The notes under the pieces are model-generated. The model ran no database searches, was not told the origin of the DNA, and saw only the letters and a program-made list of their open reading frames with translations. Below, piece after piece: positions 45,901 to 60,900 of a stretch of 64,000 nucleotides of DNA (position 1 is the first letter of the stretch; each line of letters begins with the position of its first letter). Origin of the DNA: Tachypleus tridentatus. Its lineage: Eukaryota > Arthropoda > Merostomata > Xiphosura > Limulidae. Location: assembly GCF_004210375.1 (NCBI RefSeq), contig NW_027467782.1:26949276-27013275 (forward strand), written 5' to 3'. A program made the position numbers and the translations under genes.

Positions 45901-48900
45901 CACATGTAACATAAAGATAAAAATAAAATCTAAAAAAGTCAATTCTGTATTGATGAACTATTCACACTTTCTCCATTGTCCTTTTTCATTTTAAGTCTCC
46001 TAAAATCTCAAAGGTAAAACCACAAGTTTGTGGGTAATTAAGCACAAAGCTACACAATGGGTTATCTGTACTCTGCCCACCACCAGTATCAAAACCTAGT
46101 TTCTACCAATGTAAGTTTGCAGACATACTGCTGTGTCATTGGGGTAAGAAGTACAAGTTTAGGACATTTTTAAAAAATAAAGAATTCTATGCCATTTCAA
46201 TAAGTTATTATTAAAATTTCCATGACCATTTAATTCACTGTAAGCACAATAAATGTAAAAAACATTTTAGCTTGTTATATTTAGACTTGTACATCAATAA
46301 ATTATATTATTCAGCTAAAACATTAATTTTATCTGCAATATTTATAAATAAAGGGCCCTCATAATGCTAAGTTTATTTTTAATGAACAAAAAATAATGTG
46401 CTTCAATATTTGATTAGTTACCTATAATCTGAATTTGAAAGGGAATACCCTTTATTATGGTGTTACAAGTTTGTTTTATTGCTTAAAACATTTTTCTTAC
46501 ATATGAATTGTAATAATATCTTTGTATTAAAAACTAAAAACCAACAAAAGTAGAAAAAAATGAACACATAAAGGTAAATACAACAGTTTAGCACATTGCT
46601 TCAACAACTTAATCTACTTCAACCTACACATGCAGACATTAAAATGTTTCAAAAATCATGTTACATGTGATTTTAAACACTTCTATGAACAGTAATAAGT
46701 TAGTCTACAAAACAACTTGAAAGATTAGTTTTTATAACTATGTATTATCAGCTGTCTTTTAGTACCATTTATTTTGAGTTCACTGTTTCTTTTTTTGTAA
46801 ACAACTTCATTTCATATTTTAACACAAATTACTCACCTTCCTTTAAAAAATGCAATGTAAAAAACTGATGAATAGTAGTTGACAAACTTCAACATGTACA
46901 TCTTCAAAGTCAAACTATTTTCATAATCACTTTGAGTGCGATGTATTTCTATATACAATATTTCAGAACAGTATTTACTATTTTACAAAAGAATATTAAC
47001 ATACAGAAAAAGGTTGACATAAATAAAAAATGTTTGATAAACTACCTTAACACTAATGACAACCAATTGATAATACTATTAAACTCCTCATTTAACATCC
47101 ATCATGTCAGAGGTTTTTAGAGCTCTTAGGTGAAACATTAAGTTCTATTCTTCAAATCAAATCTTTAGAGTATAAATATCTTTCTGTCTGAAAGTGAATT
47201 ATTTCTTATTTACAAAATTCATTATTTTCCATAGTTATAAATATCATTCTACGTCTGGTTCAGGTCCAGCTTTTAGGTGACTCTGCTGCTGTCACACGGA
47301 GCAAAGATATTTCTGCAATGTAGTTTTGAGTAATTAGAAATACTACGGTCAAATATTTTTGTATTGAGGGAGAGGAAGTCATAATAAAATACAAATCATA
47401 GGAACTGAAGACGAATTTTCCGTATTGTTCTTAATTTGTCCATGATCTAAATAAATGTTAAGCCTTATCTTAGCCTCCACCATTTTTTTGTTGTTGTTGT
47501 CAGAAGTAGGATACCAATGACTGTTGATCAAGACAGTTGTGGTCTAGATACACTAGTTTCCATGAATTAGCAAACACGAACTACTTCTCAAGCCAAATCA
47601 TTAGGAAACACAAGTTAATTTTAAATCAAAATGATTGACTTCATTCCATACTGTAACAGAAAAAAAGAGCTTTACATTCTAGTTTTACAGTGGAAATATC
47701 TTTTATGGTAATTTTATACACATTTTAGTAATCTTTGACAATTTTAAAATATATAACATGCAGTACTGAAGCCAATTTATGTAATATCTCTACATCAATT
47801 GACTGCATTAACAAGAGATGTTTTATTGTTTATTGTAACATGATTTTATCTCAAAATAAAATTCCATATTTTAAAATTTATTTTATTAGTAGCCTTCATA
47901 CACAAGTTTATAAAAAATTATGTTGAAACACACATATATCCTTAATATAAAATGCATGGGGTCGGTTTATTGGACAAATGCCATATTACAGATGGAATGT
48001 TCACTATATTTCTGAATTTATTATGGATATCTACACAAGATGTTGCAAGTTGTTAGTAGAATGTACAAGTCTGTTGTATGCTAAATATAAAACACACTGG
48101 AAAAGTATTTCTAATCAAGAAAGGATGACAATCTGAGTTACATATTAACATGTTGATGTTTATGTAAAGACTAAAAATACTATATCCATGGCACTGCTTG
48201 CATATTGTGCTTGCCTCTAAAATGTGTATTTACAAGTTTTCCTTTTCAGTATCCCTGTACACTGTATATGATATTTACTGTTCTTCATCATGAACTGTCA
48301 TCAAATCAAATACATAATACCAAATTAAAAGTTACAAATAATCATCTAACCTTAAAATTATCATAAATATATTTATATAAATACTATACAATTTTTCATG
48401 TATTTCTGCATATATATGTTAGCAATGTGAACAGTTTTCACTGCTTTGATCACAAGACTATATGGTATTGCAACTAAATATACTTTACTGTGTTTCACAC
48501 TGACCCACTAGTTTATTTAACAAAACACTCAGACATGATCAATAATAAAACTAAGACTGGTAAAGTGATAAAGTGTGCTGTTAGTGATGTTCAATATACT
48601 TTTACATAATTACTTTCTAATGTTATTTTAATACATTCTGTACAAACAGAAAAGTTAATTAAAAATTCAGATAACATGCATAATGTGGCATAAATTAATT
48701 TTTTAAAGAAATAAGTTCTATTTTGAAAAGTGTGCATAATTTGGATTTATTCACCAATAAAATGTATATGTTTTTCAAGATGTATAAATTATTCTGATAA
48801 ACTTTGTGTGACTGCAACAGTATTTATCTAGCACTAAAATAAATATGGATAAGAACTTTTGCAGTCAGATTCTGGTTAAATTTTGTTATTCAAAATGATG

Positions 48901-51900
48901 AACAAAACATACAAAATAACCTATGTTCATTTGGAATTGCCAATATTAGAAACAAGTAAAACTCACCCAATTCAGTGAGGAAGGTGGCTATTCTTCTATA
49001 AATCTAGAAAAGGTTAATAGTTAGTCAGTTGTTTCAGAAAGAACATCTACACTAGCCATCCCTAACTTTAAACTGATAAGACTATGAAATGGCACCTATT
49101 GCCAATTCTTTGGTTACTCTAATCAAATAACAGGATTTGACAATCACTTTTACAACATTCACATAATCTCAAGGTTGAAGGGCATTTTGCTGCAACAGGA
49201 TTAGAACCATAAACCCCAGGTTCAGAGTTCAGAACACTGACCACTAGGCCTAGCATACAAATAATGAAACAATACCAAAATGTTTCAGATATCAGTGTGA
49301 TATGAATATGGTAATTTTATCCCTGGTTAAGTGTTCTTTCTCTTTTGTTTTTTTTTACTCTGGCTTGTAATTTTGGAGTTTAAATCAAGTTTTTCTAATT
49401 CAAATTTATACATGCCCAGCCCAAAGGTAAAAGAACAAATGCATGATCAACGTACACTAATTCCTGTGCCTAGTATTTGACCACTCAATGATGATGGGTG
49501 TGTTTATAAAAAAACTGAAAAGTTATTTGGTTTGGTTTGTTTTGAAGTTTGCACAAAGTTACACAAAGGCTATCTGCACTTGACGTCCTTAATTTAGCAG
49601 CATAAGACTAGAGGGAAGGCAGTTAGTCATCACCATTCACAGCCACACCTGAGGCTACTCTTTTACCAATGAATAGTGTGGATTGACTGTCATATTATAA
49701 TGCCCCATGGCTGAAATGGCCAAAACTGAAAAGTACTACTGAAGATCTTACAAAACAAATATATAGTAGTGTTACTTGCATCTGAACTTAAATACTGAGG
49801 GTTTGTCATTATTTTAATAATCTCTCTGGCACGCAAAATATAAAGATTTTCTTATGGTTATTTTGGTGCATTCATAAAAAAATTCCAAGCTATATTAATT
49901 TCATTCTTGAAAATACAAACATGAAAAAAAAAAATTACATTATTTACAGCTGAAAAGAAAACAAGAAACGACCTTAAAAAATTACAAGTAATTACATATA
50001 ACATTTCCTTTTAGTCATTAAGAAATCAAAGTAAAAAAAAATAAATAAACAACAAAACTAATATGCTTACATACAACTATATACATATATACACACACGT
50101 GCCACTTTAAACAGGTACTTGATACATATATATACATATATACACACACACTCTTATATACACATATCACTATAAGCAGGTATTTGATCCATATCATCTT
50201 CAATAAAGCCATAAAAAGTACATTTTACACAACTAGAAATAGGTGAATTTCATATCCCTAATGTTTCTCATTTAAGTGACCTACCAGGTTAAAGGTCATG
50301 ATGCATACAAGGTTCAACAGTGCAGCTGTCACAGAGGTAGTAAGAGATACCATGCTGGTTAGTGTCTGATTGTCACTCAATGTGAAGTACAGAACAGTTT
50401 GAATGGATATTCTGTAAACAATCACACCAACCACAGCAGCAATAGCTATTGTTATCTAAAGAACAAAACATAATTTAATTCTATAAAGAATCACTGCATC
50501 AAGACCTACTGTAACACAGAATATGTATGTAAATTTAAAATAGTTTTAGGGAACTTAAAAAAAAACACTTTGCTGTAGCAAACTATAACTGGAGTCTGGC
50601 AGTTAAAGTCCAGATTTCTTCACACAGTTGGAGGTTATTTGTCCTTTTATGGAGTGGTTCACTAAGTCTTTGCCTAGATTTTCTAGGCAGCAAATTGTTT
50701 TGCAGGATATGATAAAACAAAAACCATGAAATCTGCAACTGATCAAACAACTCTAAAGTTATGCTTTTCTGTGGCATCTTAACCCATTTTATAATTACTA
50801 AAAATGGGCAATTTCGCAATTTTTTGTTTGTCAATGTTTGGGACCTGTACAAAAATATCTTTCTACCAGCTACCATGTAAATTGGTCAAAATATGGCTGA
50901 GTAAATGATCAACAAATATCTCTAAATTGTGCTTTTTTCAGATCTCTTCCTGCCTCCACCCCCCCCAAAAAAAAAAAAAAAAAAAAAAAAAAGATTCAAA
51001 ATGGGCAAATCTAGCTATTTTTGTTTGTCATTGCATTGAGCTCATGAATATTTACATTTGTGCCAGTTGACTTCCAGACTGCTGTAAATATAACCACGCA
51101 AGAGCCCAAAAGATATATTTTTGGGTTGTTTGGCATCTGACCCCTTAAAAAAGCCTAAATAAAAAAATGAAAATACTTACTGGACATACTGGATCAAAGT
51201 ATGACCCTACCAAGTTTCAAGATAATCTGCCAAGATATGTAGGTATGGCAATCGACTGAAAAGAGTTTGGAAGAAGGTGAAGCAACAGAAAAACTATATC
51301 TCTTTCATGATGATGAGGAACCCACATCAAGTAAAAATGTATCTCAAGATGGCTGGTATGGGTATTAAAACTTTTTCTTAACCTGAAGGCCTGAGATTCC
51401 TAAGAAGGTGAAACATTGTTTTCTAATTTATTTTAATAAGAGTTTTAATATCCATACCAGCCATCTTGAAATACAGTACACCTATCCGTGGAGACAATTA
51501 TGAGAAATAACTGTTTTGTATACCATACTGCAAAAAATTGGAAACTGGATTCACTGAAAATAATAAAAAAATCCTCCCAAGTTTACAAAATGCATCTTTT
51601 AAAAACAATTTTTCTTTAAACATAGAACCAAAATCAATGACCATGAAGTTATAAGTCATCTTAATTTAAGAATGCAGCCTTACTCTAAAACAGTACCACC
51701 TGTGGTACTGGGATGTCTCTTTAAGCCTTTGAGTAATCTCTGATCATTTGGGAAAAAACCTTTAAAAGTAGACTCATTCTTGAAACACCACTGAAAACTT
51801 TTCTTGTAAATAGACTGGACCACCAAAAGATTGATAATAAGCAAAATACATGATTGTTGAGACAAAGTTAAAATTTCCTTACTTAATCGTGTTATTTTTA

Positions 51901-54900
51901 TTCATGTTATTGTTACACAAAACTACAGCAAAATCGACTGAGCATTTTCAACCACAACATAGAAAGATATGCTGTATGGAATGCTCACTTAAAATCAGTT
52001 AATTTTCAGTGAAAGATGCTTTACGTGGTTATAAGTGCATAACAGATACAACGTTGTTCAGTGACTGCTTTCATATTGGACTCACGTTAAACAAGTCACA
52101 AAACCTTGATAAATAATTACTTCAAAAGACACAAATCTTTATTTAAAGAGACGTTTTAAACACACTTGTTTTATTTGAAAGGGCTGTTTTCCTACTGGAA
52201 TAATTTTATACGTGCCTAGTGGGGGTCGTGTCTCACTCTAAACACATATTTTCTCATTGTTGTGCACTAAAAAAAAGTCAACATAGCAGATAATTAAAAA
52301 CTAGGTATTTAAAATCCACAAATAGAGATCACAAAAAAAATGTAAGCAAACAAAACTGTAGATCTATTGCTGACAGCTTAACTCAAGCCACAATTAATCA
52401 TTTTGATTCCACTATAAAATTATTTCAAATGATATTTATTTTGTTACAGGACTCCACTGAGATTTCTGCAAGAAACTGACAGTACTTTTGAACTTACTTC
52501 CCCATCCTTAATTATGTCATGCTGTGAAATTTTCTGAGTCCTTCATTTTTAGCCATCAAAAAATCCAGTGTTTTACTAGTATGTGCATTAGTTGGAAACT
52601 ACAGCTTGTGCATTTTCTAGTGTTTTTATTGGAAACAGATACAACAAAATTAGGCGATTCTGATGATGGATATTGTTATTCAAGCCACTGTTGTTCATCA
52701 TTACTCAAATTTATTTCCTTGGCAACATTTCAACAGCTGTTTGACACTGGATGATTACCATAACAGATGCTACTATTCAATATCACATCGGTAATTCTTT
52801 CTACTGTTTTTTGTACTTAGCAAAAGTCACAAGTACATATTCAGTATTTATTACCACTGCATATATTACTCTTTCATATAGCTATTGCAATTTTAAACAG
52901 GTAGTGGTAGTAAAAGTTATTGATAATTAGCAATTTAGCAAAGTGTGCCACTGAGAGAATTATTTGTGTTGCCTTTTTCTAACAAACACTTGTACACAGC
53001 AGGCTGTTGAAGAACAAACATATTGTTATGTAAACCTATCAAAGTAAGCATGTGACTGTGTATGTTTATGTTGCACTAAACTTTGTTGTATTTTTTTAAA
53101 AGAAACATTATTCCATTCTGATGAGATTCCTTTGTTACTGTTCATCTTTTGTTATATAATAGTTCAAGCTGATGGAAGCTACTCATTAAATTTGTGATCA
53201 TACAATCTTTGCCTTCACAATGGTCCTTTGAGAACAATTTTACAGTTTGTATGTTACAGGTGTATACCAGTAAATATGTTTATTTTATCTTGAATATGTG
53301 TCATTTATTTTTAATATGTGGTGGATAAGTGGAACATAAAGCACAAGCAACAGTAAACTGTCAAAAATTATGTAACATTCAATTGAATTCACATGCACTT
53401 GTGAAGTTTAGAATGTATTCTCTATTAATGAATATTAAAAAAAAACATCTTAAGTAACAATATAATTAAAACTCATTCTAGATTGTCAGAAAAATAAAGA
53501 AACAACATGAATCAAAATGCAGAGACTGTATTGTCAAGCCTATAGCCAAAGGCTCTAACAAAGTAAATAAATACAGCTGCAAGTAATGTCTGTATTATTT
53601 TCTTAAGATTATTATAAATCTCTCTATTAACTCCATGCCTACAGTACTTATCAATTTTAGTGGGGACAAAATAGTTTGTTTACTTTTAAGAGTCCCGAGT
53701 TGTCAGCTTGAAATGACAATTTTATATTTTGATTCAACTTTTCTGATGATCCATACACCCCTTCCCAAATTAATAATTTTTAATAATAAAGTTCACATAC
53801 ACATATATTCCTGTATACAGATAAATTTCTCATTCCCACTGAATACCAAACACCATCACTGTGTCAAATAGTCTTCATTACCTACTGAACCTGTTTCTAA
53901 AGTTCACTGTTCTCAAAATTGGTTCTTCTTTAAATCTGAAATCTTAAATGTTCACATAGCTCTAGTGTACACACCTACATACTCAAATTAATTCATAAAT
54001 AAATACTCACAAGTAGTAACACCACAGACCAGGAAAATATGGTACACGGTACTCGTCTCTTCCAAAACGAAACACATGGTTCGTTTACCTGTTACAGTGT
54101 ACATCACAGAAGCATTTAGAAAAACACATCAGTAAAAAACTAAGTAATAAATTTTCATAACTCGTAAGAAACAAAGTTCAAACACATGCCCTTAGAAAAA
54201 AGAACCAGAACTGATGAAAAACTACTGTAATATTCCTTCTGAAGTTCAATTTACATTATTTTTGAAGGGGATAATAAAACCACAACTTAGGCATTGGAAC
54301 ATCTAACTTGTTTGTTTGTTTTTTAAAAAAGGGATAAAATAAATGTAATGAACTTTAAATTATTTGCTTTGTTTTAAATTTCACACAAAGCTACACGAGG
54401 GCTATCTGCACTAGTTGTCCCTAATTTAGCAGTATACAACTAGAGGGAAGGCAGCTAGTCATCACCACCCACTACAAACCCTTGGGCTACTCTTTTACGA
54501 ACAAATAATGGGATTGACCATCACATTATAATTACGAGTCGAGCGCCTTAACCACCTGGCAGCCAGGCGGGGACTTTAAATGAGAATATTTGAAACAAGC
54601 ATAAAAGTTGACATTTTAAACTTTCAATTTCAAACAATGTTCTACCAAGATCTTTTACATTTTTGATATTCACATGTATTTTTTATACTCTGCTGTCTTT
54701 TAAACTACATGTAATGCATTTACACTGAATTATTTTTAGAAAAGTGTTTTATCACCCTTTTAAAATTGTACCTCTGAAGACCATTTACTCAAAATAACTG
54801 CATTTTTGAAGAAGAATAAGGCATTTTTTTAAGTTTAATAATTTTAAGAAAGAATTTATACAAAAGATACATCGCTTGTTAATTTTGTTTGATAGAGTTA

Positions 54901-57900
54901 TTTAGTTACAGTTTTGTTGTAAAACCAATACCAAACACTTTTAGTGTCATCATAAAACTTATAATCTGATAATCAACTACAACATTGCAAAATCATCATC
55001 AACAGATAGATCTAGACTTGTATAAAAACAAGACAAATTGTGGGAACAACTGGACAAAAAGTCAGATGTTTGTTTTGATGTTTATTATAAATTGATAACT
55101 GCTGTTCTTACCCCTGTAATAAAGTTTACTTTCTTTTTCTTTACTGTTGATAATTTGGCTAAATATTCTGGCCTTGGATGTTCCTGGTGATATAAAAAAA
55201 AACACACATTATGATCAAGAGTTCAGGTAAAACATCATATCTGTGTGTTAAGAAATTTACATTTTTTAAACATGTATTTTTGAGAAACTTTCTCAAAAGA
55301 ATAACTTTAGGGAACATTCAAACATTATTTTTATAAATCAAAGTTTGAAAAGATGTTCAAAGGAAAATACTAGAGAGTAGCTGTAAATATCATACTGGAA
55401 ACAAACAAACTTGTCCTGAGCACCCACTCAAGGCAGGAAAACAAGGTCATTAACCCTTTCACATCAAGAAGGTCAAGCTGCATATGTCACAACCTTTTAC
55501 AGAGTTAAATTCAAAATTTAATTAAACTAGTTTATTATCGATGTATACAAGTAAACTTTGCATCACAATGTAATTACTGAATCAAATTTTAATAGTATTT
55601 AAGTTCTTAGATTCTTCCTTTTTTTATAATTTACTTATCACCTCTACAAGAATTGAATAATTTTATGTAAATTAGTTATTATAAAGTAGTTATTTTACGG
55701 CTTTCTATCTTATTCGTTCATGATGTCATACACTAGGAAATTAGTCATTTAGCACGCACACAGCTTCTCTTTTACAAGCTGCCAATAGTTCTCTATGATG
55801 TTGTATATCCATAGACTTACCACTATATCAGCAAGGGGCATTTAGTGTGGTAGTGCCATTAGTAAAGAACAAAAAAAGATGCTGGTAAACAGTACATTTT
55901 ATGTTTTTCATGAATATTCTTTATTTATTACTATAAAAGTAACTAAAATGAAAAAACAAGAAAGTTGTTAGGTTAGATTAGCTAAAATAATGAATAGTAA
56001 TAAGAAATATTCTTCATATTGTTTAATGTAATTCAAAAGGGTAACATGAGCTGAAGGTTCACCAAGTGATTTAAAACTTGTGAAGAAGGACTGTTTGTTT
56101 TGAATTTTGCACAAAGCTACTCGAGAGCTATCTGTGTTAGCCGTCCTTAATTTAGCAGTGTGAGACTAGAGGGAAGGCAGCTAGTCATCACCACCCACCG
56201 CAAACTCTTGGGCTACTCTTTTACCAATGGATAGTGGGATTGACCATGACATTAGAATGCCTCCACGGCTGAAAGGGCGAGCATGTTTGGCGTGATGGGA
56301 ATGCAAACCCGCAACCCTCAAAGGAAGGATTAATAGTTAAACATGGTTCAAAAGTCAATAAAACTGTAAGATTAAGAAGAAACAGAAGATGTATATTGTC
56401 ACAATTTGTTGTCATTTTAGCACAATAAAAAAGTAATTAACAATTATTTCATAATTTTATGGTGGTTATGAGGATGTTTAGATTGGCTGATCATTTGAAA
56501 GTTACAGCTTGTAAAATAACAGATAAAATAAACTTTTTACTGACAGCAAACATCATCTGATATTTATGAAGGAGGTTTAAAGAACTACATAAGTGAAATT
56601 TGAAAATTTTTAAATGAAGTATTTTTAATCTTAACATGAAAAATCACTTTGCAATCATAACAGTCAACACTGACAACATATAATTAAAATACTTGTATGA
56701 TTACTGTCAAATTTGTCATGACACAACTAGTACCTTCACAATCACAATAGGTATACTGCCATGGTTAAAAGTTCATGTCAAATACACAAGTCCATTGTGA
56801 TAAATTAATAACTGAAATAAAAGTACACATTACCTCTAAGGTGTCAAAATTCGTTGCATCCCAATGGTGGGTGATTTTTGATGAGTATCTTTTCCACAAT
56901 TCCATAAAGATAACGGCTGAAAGTAAATAAAAACAAAGTGATAAAGTTTATCATCACTAAAGACAAAAATCGCAACAGAATACAAATTACTCTTTAAACT
57001 TATATGGCTCATGATAATTTATTCAACTATTTTTGTTCACCAAAGTGTTAGTAATAATAAACTTTGTAAAGTGTTTTCTTTTTTCCTTGAAAAGTCCCAA
57101 ATTACAGACAAGATATCTCAAAGTAATAACATGCTTTTGGAATTAATTTGAAGTGTTTGATGTGAGACTTCAGTAATAGAAGTTTAAAGTCTTGAATGTG
57201 TAGCAAATTTGATGTGCTTTATGTTGGTTTGAAATTAAGACCATTTCAAGTATTGCAGGTTGGACGTTTTTATGTTGAAGTAACCCTTTTGCTATGGGCA
57301 TCCATTACCACACATATCATGAGGATTTTCTTAGTGAGTTACTTTCCCAAAATTCAGGTCCTTTGTAAGGTCAGTTTTATGTTACTGGATATGGTAGCAT
57401 GAGCATACATGCACCTTGTCATTGTAACTTCTACACTGTTATCCAGACACAGTTGAAAGATCAATATAATAAATTTATATATGTACGTGGTGTGGACAAG
57501 AAAAGTGGCCTCCTCGAAAATACTGTTAATTTGTTATATATTTTATTTGATAATAGAAAAATGTGTTAAATGCACTTCACAAGATCTATTCCAAAATAAT
57601 ATCAAATAAATTAACATTTTCAAGGGAGAGGCACTCTTTTGTCCTCCCCTTCTATATAAATGTATAATGTTATCAAATTTAAGCTATTTTATATGAGTTA
57701 TAGTTTGTAGTTATTCTAGAATGAAAAAAGGCATTATTTATATTAATTTCCTAATTGTTTATAGTGGTCAAATCTATCAAGCCCATACAGAGTTTCATTA
57801 GTAAAATAACAGACAAAACATTATGTTTTTCTTTGTACAAAAATGTTTGATAATTATCTGGAGGTTATAAAAATTTTATATGTAAAATTTGAACATTTTC

Positions 57901-60900
57901 TGATGCACACAAACATTTTTAACCTTAAAATCAAAATTACTATGCATGTTAGATAGTCAACATGCTAAAAGAAAATAGGCATAAGAAAAGCGTAACTTAA
58001 AAAAGTCTTAAAACTAATTTACAAAAAATTTGATATTTTGTGTATGAAAGCTCTAACAGAGTCTGAAGAAGAGAATATTATTTATATAACTTTAACATGT
58101 AAATCTATATAATACTTACCCCAGAGTGACATAAAAACAGCAAAAAATACAGCAGCACCATTGTCAAAAAGATGTGTAATTTTGACAAAAGTGCATGTCT
58201 GTCCTAGCTGTTCATATTTACATCCTTTTATGTCACACCGAGGACATAAAATTACGTCATTGTGGTTCTCACAGACGTCCTTGCTGTAAAAAAAAAAAAA
58301 TGCAATTTTGTTTTAAATTTATAGAATAAACACAGTACAGTTGAACATTTAAATCAATCATAATATACAACTATCAATTTCAATGATAATGCCACATAAA
58401 CTAACTAATTAATTGAAATTATGTTTAAATCAATTTGTCACAAAAATTATTGAAAATATATTTTAGGTACATTAATGGTTAAAACATATCAACCAATAAA
58501 ATTAATGGTTCCAATTATTACTCTTTGCAATTATTCCAGCTACAAATGTCTTGTGCAAAATAATTAATTAGTTAAACACTGATTAATTAGTCCAGTGATT
58601 AATTACTTAACACATTCCATCAATTACATATCTCTAAATAACTGATTTATTTGAGGTATAATTTAGAAAATGATCAAACATGAGTTATAAAAAATAATAA
58701 ACTGTTTGATAACTCTTTTAACTTTTTTCTCCCCTAATTCATACCTGTGAGCATCACCCACCAAGGTGAAGAACCCATAGATGAAACACAGCACTCCTAC
58801 TGCTGAAGCTGGGATCAGCATACAGGTATAAAATCCCAGCCAAGCAAAGTAGAGGCCAATTTTCACTCCAAAATATTCCCTGAAAAAATTGAAAGGAACA
58901 AACAATAAAGTGATTCTTATCAAACAAAATATAGTGGATACAATAACTAATGAGGAACTCCAAAAAATCAATCCATAAGAACCTTTTTTTTTTTTTTTTT
59001 TTATAAAGATTTGTCTCAATTTTAAACTCTGATTAGTATGAGAGCAAAGTGATTTTCATGCTAAAATTAATAATATGTTTATATCTTTAATATTACAGTT
59101 TCCAAATTTCATTTGCATAGCTTCTAAAATCTTCTAATTGAATATCAAGTTATTTTTGGAAAATATTTATATGTCATGCATTAGTGTCTCTACCTTCACA
59201 TTACATGAGCTCAGGCCATTTGTTTAACCTTGTAACCACACCAAAAAAAATATGAAAATTTTTCCTTTCTAAAATCCCTGCAGAGCACAATAAAAGCTTA
59301 TCATTGTTTATCCTGACTATCTTCAGGCTTGTATCAGTTAAATATGACAACTTCCTTCATACTAAGCCTATGTAACAACCCAGGAATCACCTTGTATACA
59401 CTTCGTTCAAATTACAGCATAAAGTTATGTCATACAAACAATCTTCAAAAGTATATACATATATTGCAAATAAATTAATCTATTTCTTCATTCATATATT
59501 CTAATGTTACCTAATAAGTATTTTTTTTATAATAAAAACAAACAAAATATGTGCATAAAAAATAACAAAATCTAGTACTTTATTGTGAATGCTGTAATTT
59601 CTTTTGTTGTCAAAGACTTAAAGTATTGATAGAGGCTAACCCAAATTTTCCATGGGGCTGTTTTTCATTTTTTCCCCAAATTATTTATTAATTTCATACA
59701 CACAATTTAGAGCACAAACAATAATAAACACAAAGAATTCAATGTCTTATAATTATTACAATTTAACTGGTTTTCTAACTAAACATTGTGCATCAAAACA
59801 CTTTCCTTGGCTGGTTAAACTAAACATAGTAATAGCAGATTTGAATCTATGTTCCAAAAAAATTAAAAGCCATCCTGTGAACGAGATGACATTATACATA
59901 AAAGAGAATATTAAATATTTATTTTCTAATGGTTATCAATAATGTAATAGCAAATGTCAAAGACAGAGAGAGAGAGAGATTATTTACTTTATTTTGAAAG
60001 ACTGTATGTCGAACAGAGCTGTATTCAATTTCAGTGAACCAAACACAAGTGAAAAGATGTCTAAGTTTAGCAATTTTAAACAAACAAGTGCCATCACGTG
60101 ATACAGAAATGTAAACACTAAGACGTTACAAATTAAAATATTTTACTTTTGAAATTCAGAAATTAAAACTATTATATAACAGAAACATCTGATTAACTAC
60201 ATGCTAATTCTATTAGATCTACATCTCTTTTGGTTGGTTATTACCACATCTTTATTGAATTTTGTAGCTCAATAAATATAATACAATAGCAACAAAAGAG
60301 AATTCTCTCCCTCCTATCATGACTGACTCTCCTTATACATAATTATTGTATTCAGAATGATCGCTTTCAAAACACAACTTGTAAGAATAAAACTCCAACT
60401 GAGACTCTAAACATGGCATACAAATATAAGATGTTTTTTTGGTAATTTCAATCTTTAGGTAAAACTCAAAACTTTTACCAAGTGATTTTTTATATTAAAT
60501 AAATAAATTCTGTCCAGGAAATTATTAACACTCACTTGATGTCATCAAGGGGTTGCTTTTTAAATATTGTTGAAAACGAAGCCCAGTTGTTCAATAACCA
60601 TTTCCTGGGAGCTTTGTCATCTGAAGAATGACATTCCCCCTAATAATACGTCAAAATAAATTATCAACATAACCATTATTTTACTGATACAGAAAGTGAA
60701 ATATCAACTAATAAAAATATGTTAAAGTGTACTTTGCTGGAAAATAATATTAATAACAAACTACAGGAGCAACCCTATCACACAAATTCATCAGGTCATA
60801 AACCTGATATAATACACACTGGCTGTAGAAATAACTGTGAACAATACTTTTAACATATGAAAAATTGTACTTTATCAACATCACGCACACTTGGAAAGAA

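Noticed and set aside
48967-49003. IYRR replacing IYEK as loss of a calcium ligand
   Set aside because: Counting along the family places the TM6 ligands in the KQFINAVVE segment of exon 12, where N380 and E384 are kept; the YEK Glu is not one of them.
58663-59019. 118-codon ORF as an intronless membrane protein
   Set aside because: Only 58745-58879 is coding; it is anoctamin exon 3 with clear splice sites, and the rest is intron read-through including a poly(T) tract.
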